Below are positions 22,960-33,619 of a stretch of DNA of 50,377 nucleotides, one piece after another. Within the stretch, counting starts at the first letter, position 1. Each line of letters starts with the position of its first letter. Location of the stretch: positions 43,898-94,274 of the forward strand of contig AVPN01000122.1 in assembly GCA_000695325.1 (NCBI GenBank), given 5' to 3'. The notes under the pieces are model-generated. The model saw only the letters and a list, made by a program, of their open reading frames with translations, searched no databases and was not told the origin of the DNA. A program made the translations under genes and the position numbers. Origin of the DNA: Pleurobrachia bachei (taxonomy: Eukaryota; Ctenophora; Tentaculata; Cydippida; Pleurobrachiidae).

Positions 22960-25114
22960 ACGGCCGGGTTATATACCCTATCATATAGTAGAGAGACTAG
23001 TGAGGCACCTCAATTCTCTTCTTAGCAAATAATAATGGGGGGAAAGCGAATAAGAAGAAAGAGCACCAGTATCATGTCCGTTCTGAAACCAACAATCAAA
23101 TATCAACACCATGGGTCAGGCTGAAATCACTGCATCTACCAAACAACTAGTCGACAATATTTCCCTGGTAATTTCAGGTTTCAATACTTACTACAAAGTT
23201 GACTTGGTGACCTCCTCCCCCTGCCGCTCCTCCAGGTTGTCCAGCTTCTGTACCCTGGAAATAAGGGACACATTATACATACAAGACACTTCTAAATCGA
23301 CCTACAAAATAGACATGGATTCTTTGAAACCTACCATGTTTTACGAACACACGTGTGTGAGGAAGCTGGAATTACGCCGAAAAAAGGGACACCGAAATTT
23401 GGGAATGAGAGAAATTAGAACTGAATTAAAAGGAAGCACTAGGGATTCATCAATCACGCCTCACGGATGGTAGGGTCAAAGGGATTTTTTAAATTTATTT
23501 GGAATGGGATCGGAACGATTGTTTATCTGGGCCTATAATCAGCCTTTTTATAAATAGAAGAACCCATACAGAAAATATTTAATGCGTTATTGTAGATAAT
23601 AGTAAGTCAGGAGTCAGGACGACATGACACTGGCGACTTCACAAAATCAGTGATCTACAAATCCAATAGAAAATTATCCTTGTTTCTTTGCCAGGGCTGG
23701 AATGTGGAGACACAATAACAAAATTATCTATGTAATCAGAAGTAAATTACAAATTAATGAAGTGGTAATCAGGACGACTAATAATAGAACAAACCTGTGG
23801 AATCCTTTTATACTTCCCCTCCGCCATTCTCTCTCAATGATCTTCTAAATCTTACACAGTTTTTAATCCATTTTAGACATTCGCTGAGAGGGTGTGTTGG
23901 GTTTAATATTTTTAGTTCTAGTTCACCCATACACTGAATAAAGTAAATTAGCTGAGGGATGGTCTCAGTTCTTAATTCAACTGTGATGATTGTATTAACA
24001 TGTATCTTTGATCATATTTAATGGAGATTGGACAGGAACCTTTCAGCGACAGGTAGCAGGCTTCAAAAGAATATCAAACTTCAGACTTCAGAGACGCGAC
24101 TACAACAACAATTGTCTGTTGTCCAGTGTGTTAGATAGAACACATGCGTGTACGCTCCCCTAAAATTGCTTAAAAATCACGTGTTTGTCCGATTCAAATC
24201 TCCGGTTTTGCAAGGTTTCGCGGCAAACCCGCAAGGCGCAAACCCCAGCTAAAGTAACGGTAGATCTGGATCGGACAAATGCGAGTTTTGACCACATAGA
24301 CACTTCTTGATGCCGCGGTAATTAGGCGGTGGATTTATAACCTGCAACGCAAAACAGGGGTCTCCACTCGCGCACCAAATGAGGCGTGTAGGATTTTTGG
24401 TCATTAGGACTGTTTATAAAGAAATAAATTTTTAAGAATCTTTTAAGAAGTCAAGTTGCAAATTTTAAAAGTTTAAAAGTTCAGGCACTGCAAGTGATGC
24501 GACGCGCATACGGTTGTGACGCGCATTTTTGAAATGCAGCGTAAGAAGTTTTTTAGTGCGCCTTTCGCCATTTCGAGATGTGACCAACTTTTGAGACGGC
24601 CCGGAAAAGGGCGCGATTATAATCTGGGTGCCTCGCAGCGACTTTACAGGTGCNTGTTGTACCACTTTGTAGGTTCACTCTGTGACCGATCGTGGTGTGC
24701 GTTTATTATCTGAGACCCCGGTGTCGGATTGCTGTTTCCATATCTGGAAAATTAAAATCTGCATCTGTTTTTTTTTCTTCATTTTTATGTGCATTTTTAT
24801 GTGCACACTGCGCTTCTTAAGGTTTACAGATTAAGATTTACTTTGTTGAGTAAGGGGGAAACTGGGGGGGTTCCAACCTATTTCTTGTATGTTTGTACGA
24901 AAAAAAACAGGGCTTTCCTCAAACAAAAAAATACAAAAAAATACAAACAAATACAAAAAAGTACAAAAAAATACAAAAATATAAAAACAGTTTTATAATA
25001 TGGTAATTTACCATTATTGTTCGAACTTTTACTGTTTTTAAACATTCTTCCACGCTATTTCACGCAATTTAGCACAAAATATATACATATTTTACATGTG
25101 TAGCATGCCAAAAT

Positions 25115-25452
25115 CGCGAGAGAAAATTCCCCAAATCGCAATTTCTTACTGAGAAAATTTTCTCGAATCGTATTTTCTAAGCGAGAAATTTCCCAGAATC
25201 GCAATTTCTTACCGAGAAAATTTTCTCGAATCGTATTTTCTAAGCGAGAAATTTCCCAGAATCGCAATTTCTTACCGAGAAAATTTTCTCGAATCGTATT
25301 TTCTAAGCGAGAAATTTCCCAGAATCGCAATTTCTTACCGAGAAAATTTTCTCGAATCGTATTTTCTAAGCGAGAAATTTCCCAGAATCGCAATTTCTTA
25401 CCGAGAAAATTTTCTCGAATCGTATTTTCTAAGCGAGAAATTTCCCCGAATC
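25115..25452. repeat. 63-bp minisatellite, about five copies, ending in a gap
   Basis: The unit contains the 14-bp perfect palindrome gagaaaattttctc and gcgagaaatttcccagaatc. Copies are almost identical and the last runs into NNNN at 25,453-25,456, so true copy number is unknown. The 63-bp period keeps a minus-strand frame open with a 21-residue repeat (RFWEISRLENTIRENFLG core); I see no start context or splice sites that would make it a gene. Confidence 0.9.
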
Positions 25453-26976
25453 NNNNGCGTTATTGTAGATAATAGTAAGTCAGGAGTCAGGACGACATGA
25501 CACTGGCGACTTCACAAAATCAGTGATCTACAAATCCAATAGAAAATTATCCTTGTTTCTTTGCCAGGGCTGGAATGTGGAGACACAATAACAAAATTAT
25601 CTATGTAATCAGAAGTAAATTACAAATTAATGAAGTGGTAATCAGGACGACTAATAATAGAACAAACCTGTGGAATCCTTTTATACTTCCCCTCCGCCAT
25701 TCTCTCTCAATGATCTTCTAAATCTTACACAGTTTTTAATCCATTTTAGACATTCGCTGAGAGGGTGTGTTGGGTTTAATATTTTTAGTTCTAGTTCACC
25801 CATACACTGAATAAAGTAAATTAGCTGAGGGATGGTCTCAGTTCTTAATTCAACTGTGATGATTGTATTAACATGTATCTTTGATCATATTTAATGGAGA
25901 TTGGACAGGAACCTTTCAGCGACAGGTAGCAGGCTTCAAAAGAATATCAAACTTCAGACTTCAGAGACGCGACTACAACAACAATTGTCTGTTGTCCAGT
26001 GTGTTAGATAGAACACATGCGTGTACGCTCCCCTAAAATTGCTTAAAAATCACGTGTTTGTCCGATTCAAATCTCCGGTTTTGCAAGGTTTCGCGGCAAA
26101 CCCGCAAGGCGCAAACCCCAGCTAAAGTAACGGTAGATCTGGATCGGACAAATGCGAGTTTTGACCACATAGACACTTCTTGATGCCGCGGTAATTAGGC
26201 GGTGGATTTATAACCTGCAACGCAAAACAGGGGTCTCCACTCGCGCACCAAATGAGGCGTGTAGGATTTTTGGTCATTAGGACTGTTTATAAAGAAATAA
26301 ATTTTTAAGAATCTTTTAAGAAGTCAAGTTGCAAATTTTAAAAGTTTAAAAGTTCAGGCACTGCAAGTGATGCGACGCGCATACGGTTGTGACGCGCATT
26401 TTTGAAATGCAGCGTAAGAAGTTTTTTAGTGCGCCTTTCGCCATTTCGAGATGTGACCAACTTTTGAGACGGCCCGGAAAAATTAATCTGGAAAATTCGG
26501 TGTTGTACCATGACTTTGTAGGTTATTATTTTCTGTTTGTTTTGAAATTTTCGTCTTTGTAGGTTCACTCTGTGACCGAAAAACTTCGAATTGTTAGCAA
26601 TGAAAGGCACCCAGATTTTAACGTTTTCCCCCGGAAAAATTAATCTGGAAAATTAAAATCTGCATCTGTTTTTTTTTCTTCATTTTTATGTGCATTTTTA
26701 TGTGCACACTGCGCTTCTTAAGGTTTACAGATTAAGATTTACTTTGTTGAGTAAGGGGGAAACTAGTACAAAAAAATACAAAAAAATACAAAAAAATAGG
26801 TTGGAACCCCCCCGGGAAACTACAAGATTTACTGTGACTTGATAAACTTGATAAACTTGATAAATAAACTTCATTACAGAATTGTAAACGGTGTCAGTTT
26901 CAAACTTCAACTACAACGTAAAACTATTTATTGAGGTCCCTCAAACCCCGAGGTTCCTCAAATCCCCCTGTAGACA

Positions 26977-28515
26977 ATGTCTAACACCAAAGAAAAGGAG
27001 GACATCGATAGTCCAACAGTTTCCGAGACCAAGACCAAACCAGCCGATAAGCCAAAGGACCCGACTGCCAAGGAAATGGAGGATCGAGCCGCAGCTGTGA
27101 TCATCAAACTGGTATCGTTGTCTGCCGTAACCCACCCGCTCGCTCAAAAATCTTTCCTAGCCTACAAATTTGGAGCGAGTATGGGAACCAATATCGCAAA
27201 CCTGGGTAAACTTACCCGTCCGGAAGCTCTGGAGGCCGCGGTTTTCCTTGGTGTATTAATAGAGGAGACCGATCCCTCAAACTCTAGTGGTAAACCCTTC
27301 AAAAATAGACAAACCCTAAGCCATCGGATTATTAAGGAGATAGAAAGCTTGTTCCCAGCTCGATGTTCTGACTGTCTAGCCATGTACCAACCTGAATTTG
27401 AAGACACTCCCATCTTCACATGCTGGTCATGTTACCGGTACTCCCATGACTGTGAAGTTATCAGCGAGCTAGGAGATGCGATCGCGAAAATTGGAGCAAG
27501 CAAAGGTTTCAAATGGTTGTGCTTGGAGTGTTGCCTGTTCTGTTCGGAAAGTGATTTTTTCTTTGACTGCGACATACTCTATCCAGACCCCCAGAAAGAT
27601 CCTGAAATAGAAACGGAAATTAAGGGACCTTCTGGAATCCATTCACAAAACGATGAAATCGACCTCTCCCAGATTGAAGCCTCTCAACAGGTGGAGAAAG
27701 ACGTGAAAGAAGAACAACCCCCCTTTCAAAGGATCTCAAGACCATGTAGTTTCTTCCGCAAAGGAACATGCCGATACGGGCCTGACGGCACCAAGGAAGT
27801 GGACGGACAGACCTGTCGATATGTACACAAACCTCCAGTGTCCACACCAACCCAACCACCACCCGGAGGTGTGGGCCAGCCCAGCGAAACTGACTGTCAG
27901 GTGTTTGTTCAGTATGGACGATGTGAGCACGGAATCAGTGGAAAAATTATAAGAGGTGGAAAGGTTTGCCCAGGAAGACATCCCAGAATTTGCAGAAAGC
28001 TGAGAAAGGGAGCATATGGGAAAAACGGTTGCAGAAAAGGATCACAATGCGAGTTCCTTCACCCAAAACTCTGCAAAGGATCTGAATCAAAAGAGAAGAT
28101 CTGCCCCAACCCTACCACATGTAAGTTCTTTCACACGGAAGGAACTCGGCTCGGGACACGAAAAGTGACACCTACTGCTGGAAAAGAATCCACCACATGG
28201 GGGACCGAAGACGATATCCCCCGTACTTATACCGAAGCCGTGAACCATACCCAGGATGTAACGGACCCCTCCGAAACATCGGTTTTTCTAAAATCCCTGG
28301 TAAAGGAAATGAAAGAAGGCTTCCTCTATCAGGGTCAACAGATGCAGCAGCTAATGAAGGCCCTTATTCAGAGGGACTCAAGCTCACCGGTGAAACCCTT
28401 CACCATGGACCACTCAGGAATCATGCCGGACTACAGGATGCTACCATCAGAGAGAATGGGAGAACTGCAAACAATTCATCCTACCACTCTCCGATCTCAA
28501 AGGTCTTTCTACTAA
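26977..28515 (+). CDS. LINE ORF1: PHD-like and CCCH zinc-finger protein
   Basis: 512 aa, intact. Residues about 128-195 hold paired cysteines (CSDC, CWSC, CLEC) with His, spaced like a PHD/C4HC3-type finger. Residues about 255-395 hold four CCCH-like units (CSFFRKGTCRYGP, CQVFVQYGRCEHG, GCRKGSQCEFLHP, CPNPTTCKFFH). This two-finger layout is known from ORF1 of CR1/L2-like retrotransposons of invertebrates; by inference it binds element RNA. The C-terminal part is repeated about 1,460 bp downstream. Its end overlaps the ORF2 frame, whose endonuclease begins at the ORF1 stop codon. Confidence 0.9.
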   Translation: MSNTKEKEDIDSPTVSETKTKPADKPKDPTAKEMEDRAAAVIIKLVSLSAVTHPLAQKSFLAYKFGASMGTNIANLGKLTRPEALEAAVFLGVLIEETDPSNSSGKPFKNRQTLSHRIIKEIESLFPARCSDCLAMYQPEFEDTPIFTCWSCYRYSHDCEVISELGDAIAKIGASKGFKWLCLECCLFCSESDFFFDCDILYPDPQKDPEIETEIKGPSGIHSQNDEIDLSQIEASQQVEKDVKEEQPPFQRISRPCSFFRKGTCRYGPDGTKEVDGQTCRYVHKPPVSTPTQPPPGGVGQPSETDCQVFVQYGRCEHGISGKIIRGGKVCPGRHPRICRKLRKGAYGKNGCRKGSQCEFLHPKLCKGSESKEKICPNPTTCKFFHTEGTRLGTRKVTPTAGKESTTWGTEDDIPRTYTEAVNHTQDVTDPSETSVFLKSLVKEMKEGFLYQGQQMQQLMKALIQRDSSSPVKPFTMDHSGIMPDYRMLPSERMGELQTIHPTTLRSQRSFY

Positions 28516-30702
28516 ACTGCAGATCGATCTCACCTGCAGCTGGTGGGGAGACAAAATGGAAACTCCCCTACATCCAGGAAACACTTATGTCGCCGAAATC
28601 GGGCGAACCACCTGTGTTAGCGGTGGGAATCACTGAAACATGGCTAAAGAGCTACATCTCAGACGCCCAAGTATCAATACCAGGATACGTCACACTGCGT
28701 GCCGACAGAGAACTTAAAGTTGGAGGAGGCTGCCTACTATACATCAACGAGGACATCCCGATAACAAAACACTCTTCCTGGAGTGATTGTCAGATAAGCC
28801 TTGTCACAGCTTTCTCTGAACAGAACAATCTGTTTTTTGCCTACTTGTACCGGCCACCGGATACAGGCGAGAGATCCTACGGAGAGGCGTTGACAAAACT
28901 CCAAGAGGATATTAACTCCATAACCAAGGAGAACGAGGGGAGATCACCAGATATTGTTATCATGGGAGACTTCAACCTTCCTAACATGAACTGGGAAACC
29001 ATGAATCTGCCAGCGGGAGGAGGAAGAGAGACTGGACCTTACCATCAAACTTTGGAGTTAATCAATGAAAACTTCATTACACAACTAGTTACAACCGCTA
29101 CAAGAGGAGCAAACATCCTTGACCTGGTGTTTACAAACACCCCGGATTACTTTTCGAACGTGGAAACCACCGACAGCAAGATATCTGACCACCGCATAGT
29201 GGAATGTACTTTAGCATACAACCCGATGGGAAGTATGGTGAGTGACGGCACCAAGGAAGTGGACGGACAGACCTGTCGATATGTACACAAACCTCCAGTG
29301 TCCACACCAACCCAACCACCACCCGGAGGTGTGGGCCAGCCCAGCGAAACTGACTGTCAGGTGTTTGTTCAGTACGGACGATGTGAGCACGGAATCAGTG
29401 GAAAAATTATAAGAGGTGGAAAGGTTTGCCCAGGAAGACATCCCAGAATTTGCAGAAAGCTGAGAAAGGGAGCATATGGGAAAAACGGTTGCAGAAAAGG
29501 ATCACAATGCGAGTTCCTTCACCCAAAACTCTGCAAAGGATCTGAATCAAAAGAGAAGATCTGCCCCAACCCTACCACATGTAAGTTCTTTCACACGGAA
29601 GGAACTCGGCTCGGGACACGACAAGTGACACCTACTGCCGGAAAAGAATCCACCACACGGGGTACTGAAGACGATATCCCCCGTACTTATACCGGAGCCG
29701 TGAAGCATACCCAGGATGTAACGGACCCCTCCGAAACATCGGTTTTTCTAAAATCCCTGGTAAAGGAAATGAAAGAAGGCTTCCTCTATCAGGGTCAACA
29801 GATGCAGCAGCTAATGAAGGCCCTTATTCAGAGGGACTCAAGCTCACCGGTGAAACCCTTCACCATGGACCACTCAGGAATCATGCCGGACTACAGGATG
29901 CTACCATCAGAGAGAATGGGAGAACTGCAAACAATTCATCCTACCACTCTCCGATCTCAAAGGTCTTTCTACTAAACTGCAGATCGATCTCACCTGCAGC
30001 TGGTGGGGAGACAAAATGGAAACTCCCCTACATCCAGGAAACACTTATGTCGCCGAAATCGGGCGAACCACCTGTGTTAGCGGTGGGAATCACTGAAACA
30101 TGGCTAAAGAGCTACATCTCAGACGCCCAAGTATCAATACCAGGATACGTCACACTGCGTGCCGACAGAGAACTTAAAGTTGGAGGAGGCTGCCTACTAT
30201 ACATCAACGAGGACATCCCGATAACAAAACACTCTTCCTGGAGTGATTGTCAGATAAGCCTTGTCACAGCTTTCTCTGAACAGAACAATCTGTTTTTTGC
30301 CTACTTGTACCGGCCACCGGATACAGGCGAGAGATCCTACGGAGAGGCGTTGACAAAACTCCAAGAGGATATTAACTCCATAACCAAGGAGAACGAGGGG
30401 AGATCACCAGATATTGTTATCATGGGAGACTTCAACCTTCCTAACATGAACTGGGAAACCATGAATCTGCCAGCGGGAGGAGGAAGAGAGACTGGACCTT
30501 ACCATCAAACTTTGGAGTTAATCAATGAAAACTTCATTACACAACTAGTTACAACCGCTACAAGAGGAGCAAACATCCTTGACCTGGTGTTTACAAACAC
30601 CCCGGATTACTTTTCGAACGTGGAAACCACCGACAGCAAGATATCTGACCACCGCATAGTGGAATGTACTTTAGCATACAACCCGATGGGAAGTATGGTG
30701 AG
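27783..30702 (+). repeat. 1,460-bp internal tandem duplication in the LINE
   Basis: 27,783-29,242 and 29,243-30,702 differ at only a few bases. The unit runs from the middle of the ORF1 CCCH region to the end of the endonuclease domain. The junction reads agtatggtgagtgacggcac. Confidence 0.95.
28197..29975 (+). pseudogene. LINE ORF2 endonuclease (copy 1) fused to duplicated ORF1 tail
   Basis: A 592-aa open frame. The first 100 residues are ORF1 sequence out of frame. The apurinic-type endonuclease starts at about 28,500 (VFLLNCRS) and shows AVGITETWL, GGCLLYI, IVIMGDFNLPNMNW and KISDHRIVEC, the usual EEP-family motifs for target nicking. After MGSMVS the duplication junction joins in frame to the CCCH part of ORF1. 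The fusion is a by-product of the tandem duplication and separates this endonuclease from the reverse transcriptase. Confidence 0.85.
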
Positions 30703-31125
30703 TGCTAAAACTGAAGATGGCCCCTTCAGGAAGCTGAAGGTTCACAACGTTGACTACCTCCCTATGAAAACCAAGCTGAGCGAAACAAATTGGGACGGAC
30801 TACTTCGACTCTGCAAAAAAGAGGATGGGTACGATTTAGAGCAGTTCAGAACGTACATTACCCAAGTTGTACTCGAAATTGCGGAGGAAACTCTCCCCGC
30901 AAAGGCCGAACAGAAAAGAGGAAAATCGTCAAAACAGAGGATCAAGGAATCTTGCAAGCGAAAAGCTAGGAAAATTAAGACTAAACTACAAGAAGATCTA
31001 GAACCAACAATCAAGTACGGCCTATACGACCAAGAACTAGATCATCTGCTCTCCATGAAGAAAGAAATCCTTCAAAATCTTGATCAAGAGGAGATAAACG
31101 CAGTTGGAACGATAACAAGAATAAA
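29960..31125 (+). pseudogene. LINE ORF2 endonuclease (copy 2) and linker
   Basis: Second identical EEP domain (NPMGSMVS then AKTEDG), followed by the basic linker between endonuclease and reverse transcriptase (KRGKSSKQRIKESCKRKARK). The frame is correct up to TITRIN, where a foreign insert begins at about 31,126. It is the copy that belongs with the downstream reverse transcriptase. Confidence 0.85.
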
Positions 31126-31484
31126 TGCATTATGTTTCATAATGCTATGTTTCCCCGCCAGCCTTTATTTTCTTAATGTGAAGACGGGACAGACATTTTC
31201 GATCACTTGTGAATCATTCAAACCATATAGAACAAATTCTTGTGTTTTAGTAGCCTTAAATTACGTGCCGCATTGCGCGGCTCACATTTCCTGAAAACGT
31301 GCCATTGAAATATTTGATGAAGGAGCAACACCGTTGTCCCTCGCAACTGAAAGTGTTACAGCCAATTTTGTGACCGTTACGCGATCACTAGTATGTAAAC
31401 TTGTCGAATTCTAAACCCCTATGCCTTTTTACAAAAAGGCATCCGGGTGAATGCCTTCGGCATTCCCCGGGCGGGGATTTTTAG
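31126..31484. mobile_element. About 359-bp insert in LINE ORF2 with terminal hairpins
   Basis: Interrupts ORF2 between conserved linker and pre-RT motifs. It starts with the hairpin gcattatg-ttt-cataatgc and ends with two adjacent hairpins (gcctttttacaaaaaggc and gaatgccttcggcattc) before ccccgggcgggg. No target-site duplication is clear, no ORF of note. The class is unknown. Confidence 0.6.
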
Positions 31485-31531
31485 TTGGGAGCAAAGAAGA
31501 TGAGGATACACTTTTCATTCAGGTTTTCAGT
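31485..31531. other. Complemented block in LINE ORF2 (pre-RT motif)
   Basis: As written the frame gives no known motif. Complementing each base without reversing gives NPRFFYSYVKSKSKS in the same frame, which is what should follow TITRI and precede TIAPLRRHDG in this element type. It begins exactly where the insert ends. There is no second copy to compare with, so the right edge is known only to a few bases. Confidence 0.8.
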
Positions 31532-32099
31532 TTCTACAATAGCACCCCTGAGGAGACACGATGGAACTTTGACTACTGATAGTGCCGAGAAAGCAGAACT
31601 ACTACAACACCAATATGTAGGAGTGTTTAGCAACCCAGACGACGTAGACGTCGAGAAGAGCCTAACCTGGATTAAGTCAGAACCAAATCTGGTCACCGAG
31701 ACCTTTGACTTTACAACAGAGGATGTCCAGGCCGCCCTAAAGGAAATTAACCCATATGGAGCGGCACCGGACGGTGATATCCCGGCTAGGATTCTTTATG
31801 AATGTAGGGCACAGCTCTGCCGCCCTCTTTGGCTGCTATGGAGCAGATCGATGGAGGAGGAGTTCATCCCGCCGTCTATGAAGACTCAGCAAGTGGTCCC
31901 CATTTTCAAGAAGGGGGACAAAACTAACACTGCAAACTACCGCCCAGTCTCCCTCACTTCAAACATCATAAAAACTTTTGAACGTGTTATGAAGAAACAC
32001 CTAGTCAAACATTTCGAAGACAACAATCTGTTTCCTGAGTCTCAACATGGATTCCGAAAACAACGAAGCTGTCTCACCCAGCTAATTGAACATGTTCTG
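31532..32099 (+). pseudogene. LINE ORF2 reverse transcriptase, N-terminal part
   Basis: Shows DGTLTTDSAEKAELL, PDGDIPARIL, QQVVPIFKKGDKTNTANYRP, VSLTSNIIKTFERV and HGFRKQRSCLTQL, the standard fingers/palm motifs of non-LTR reverse transcriptases. The frame hits a TAA at 32,103, inside a complemented block. Confidence 0.9.
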
Positions 32100-32100
32100 T

Positions 32101-32146
32101 GTTAAGATTTCCTCGATGCCTTACCTTTGCTTCAACTGCACTATAT
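32101..32146. other. Complemented block at the catalytic A motif of the RT
   Basis: As written it contains the stop at 32,103. The non-reversed complement of about 32,100-32,146 restores TILKELRNGNEVDVI, running directly into YVDYAKAFDKVD. The switch back is sharp at 32,146/32,147. Left edge uncertain by three bases. Confidence 0.85.
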
Positions 32147-32261
32147 TGTCGACTACGCGAAAGCGTTCGATAAGGTAGATGTCAACCTCCTACTAGGCAA
32201 ACTTGAACGCTATGGCATAAGAGGAAAAGTACTCAGTTGGATAAAATGCTTTCTAACAAAC

Positions 32262-32282
32262 CCTATGGTTTGACAACACCAG
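32262..32282. other. Complemented block, about 21 bp, in the RT
   Basis: As written the frame reads NPMV then stop. Complemented in place it reads GYQTVVV, between IKCFLTN and DGKPSSWAKVLSGVPQG, matching the usual RT pattern here. Short, so less certain than the others. Confidence 0.7.
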
Positions 32283-32939
32283 GACGGAAAACCTTCTTCC
32301 TGGGCGAAAGTGCTAAGTGGAGTACCCCAAGGAACAGTTTTGGGACCCATCCTCTTCATAATATATGTAGCAGACCTCAACTCGTCCGTTACAAACTCAA
32401 TAGCTAAAACTCTAGCTGACGACACAAAACTTATCAAAGGAATTGAAGATGAAGTGTCGCATGACCAACTCCAGGAGGACCTAACACAGGTTGGAAAATG
32501 GTCTAAAGCTAACAATATGAGTCTGAATGAGGACAAGTTTGAAGTCCTACAATACTCACTCAACAAAACCCAACTCCTAAAGGAACTACCTTTTAACTCG
32601 GATCTACAAATATACTACACTCCAGAAGGATTGGAGATTGAGCCTAAACACTATGTCCGTGACCTGGGGGTGCAGCTATCTGACGACCTATCCTGGGAAC
32701 ACCAGATAGGAAAAATGACATCTGATGCCCGAAGAATTAGTGCATGGGTCTTGAGAGCGTTCAAAACAAGAGACAAAAAAACCATGACTATTCTGTACAA
32801 AAGTCTTGTCCGTAGTAAACTGGAATACTGCTGCCCACTCTGGGACTCACCGAAGATCTCAAACATCCAGAGTATTGAAGCAATCCAAAGGAAGTTTACA
32901 AAACGAATAGATGGAATGGAAAGCGTAAACTACTGGGAA

Positions 32940-33619
32940 NNNNNNNNNNNNNNNNNNNNNNNNNNNNNNNNNNNNNNNNNNNNNNNNNNNNNNNNNNNNN
33001 NNNNNNNNNNNNNNNNNNNNNNNNNNNNNNNNNNNNNNNNNNNNNNNNNNNNNNNNNNNNNNNNNNNNNNNNNNNNNNNNNNNNNNNNNNNNNNNNNNNN
33101 NNNNNNNNNNNNNNNNNNNNNNNNNNNNNNNNNNNNNNNNNNNNNNNNNNNNNNNNNNNNNNNNNNNNNNNNNNNNNNNNNNNNNNNNNNNNNNNNNNNN
33201 NNNNNNNNNNNNNNNNNNNNNNNNNNNNNNNNNNNNNNNNNNNNNNNNNNNNNNNNNNNNNNNNNNNNNNNNNNNNNNNNNNNNNNNNNNNNNNNNNNNN
33301 NNNNNNNNNNNNNNNNNNNNNNNNNNNNNNNNNNNNNNNNNNNNNNNNNNNNNNNNNNNNNNNNNNNNNNNNNNNNNNNNNNNNNNNNNNNNNNNNNNNN
33401 NNNNNNNNNNNNNNNNNNNNNNNNNNNNNNNNNNNNNNNNNNNNNNNNNNNNNNNNNNNNNNNNNNNNNNNNNNNNNNNNNNNNNNNNNNNNNNNNNNNN
33501 NNNNNNNNNNNNNNNNNNNNNNNNNNNNNNNNNNNNNNNNNNNNNNNNNNNNNNNNNNNNNNNNNNNNNNNNNNNNNNNNNNNNNNNNNNNNNNNNNNNN
33601 NNNNNNNNNNNNNNNNNNN
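32940..33619. other. Assembly gap (680 N) between two copies of the same 214 bp
   Basis: 32,726-32,939 and 33,620-33,833 are the same sequence with one difference seen (gactcaccg / gactccccg). The element reads through if one copy and the Ns are removed, so the gap is probably false. Confidence 0.9.

Larger units (their letters stand above)
21528..26485. repeat. Threefold 1.0-1.25 kb duplication upstream of GGT
   Basis: 21,528-22,769 and 22,960-24,201 are almost identical direct copies. 25,457-26,485 matches 23,584-24,612 and begins right after an NNNN gap. Between the first two copies lies a 190-bp T-rich tract (22,770-22,959). Near 24,613 and 26,486 the second and third copies diverge abruptly. 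Near identity and the neighbouring Ns make partial assembly duplication possible. Confidence 0.85.

Noticed and set aside
22837-23025. Hydrophobic small protein
   Set aside because: Phe/Tyr-rich translation of a T-rich tract joined to a duplicated block.
24225-24720. Possible tRNA or small RNA in the GC-richer block
   Set aside because: No cloverleaf or known RNA motif could be drawn; contains an N.
25055-25393. Protein made of 21-residue repeats
   Set aside because: The frame is open only because the satellite unit is 63 bp; no start context or splice support.
25115-25452. CRISPR-like array
   Set aside because: Units are tandem with no unique spacers, no cas genes, and the genome is animal.
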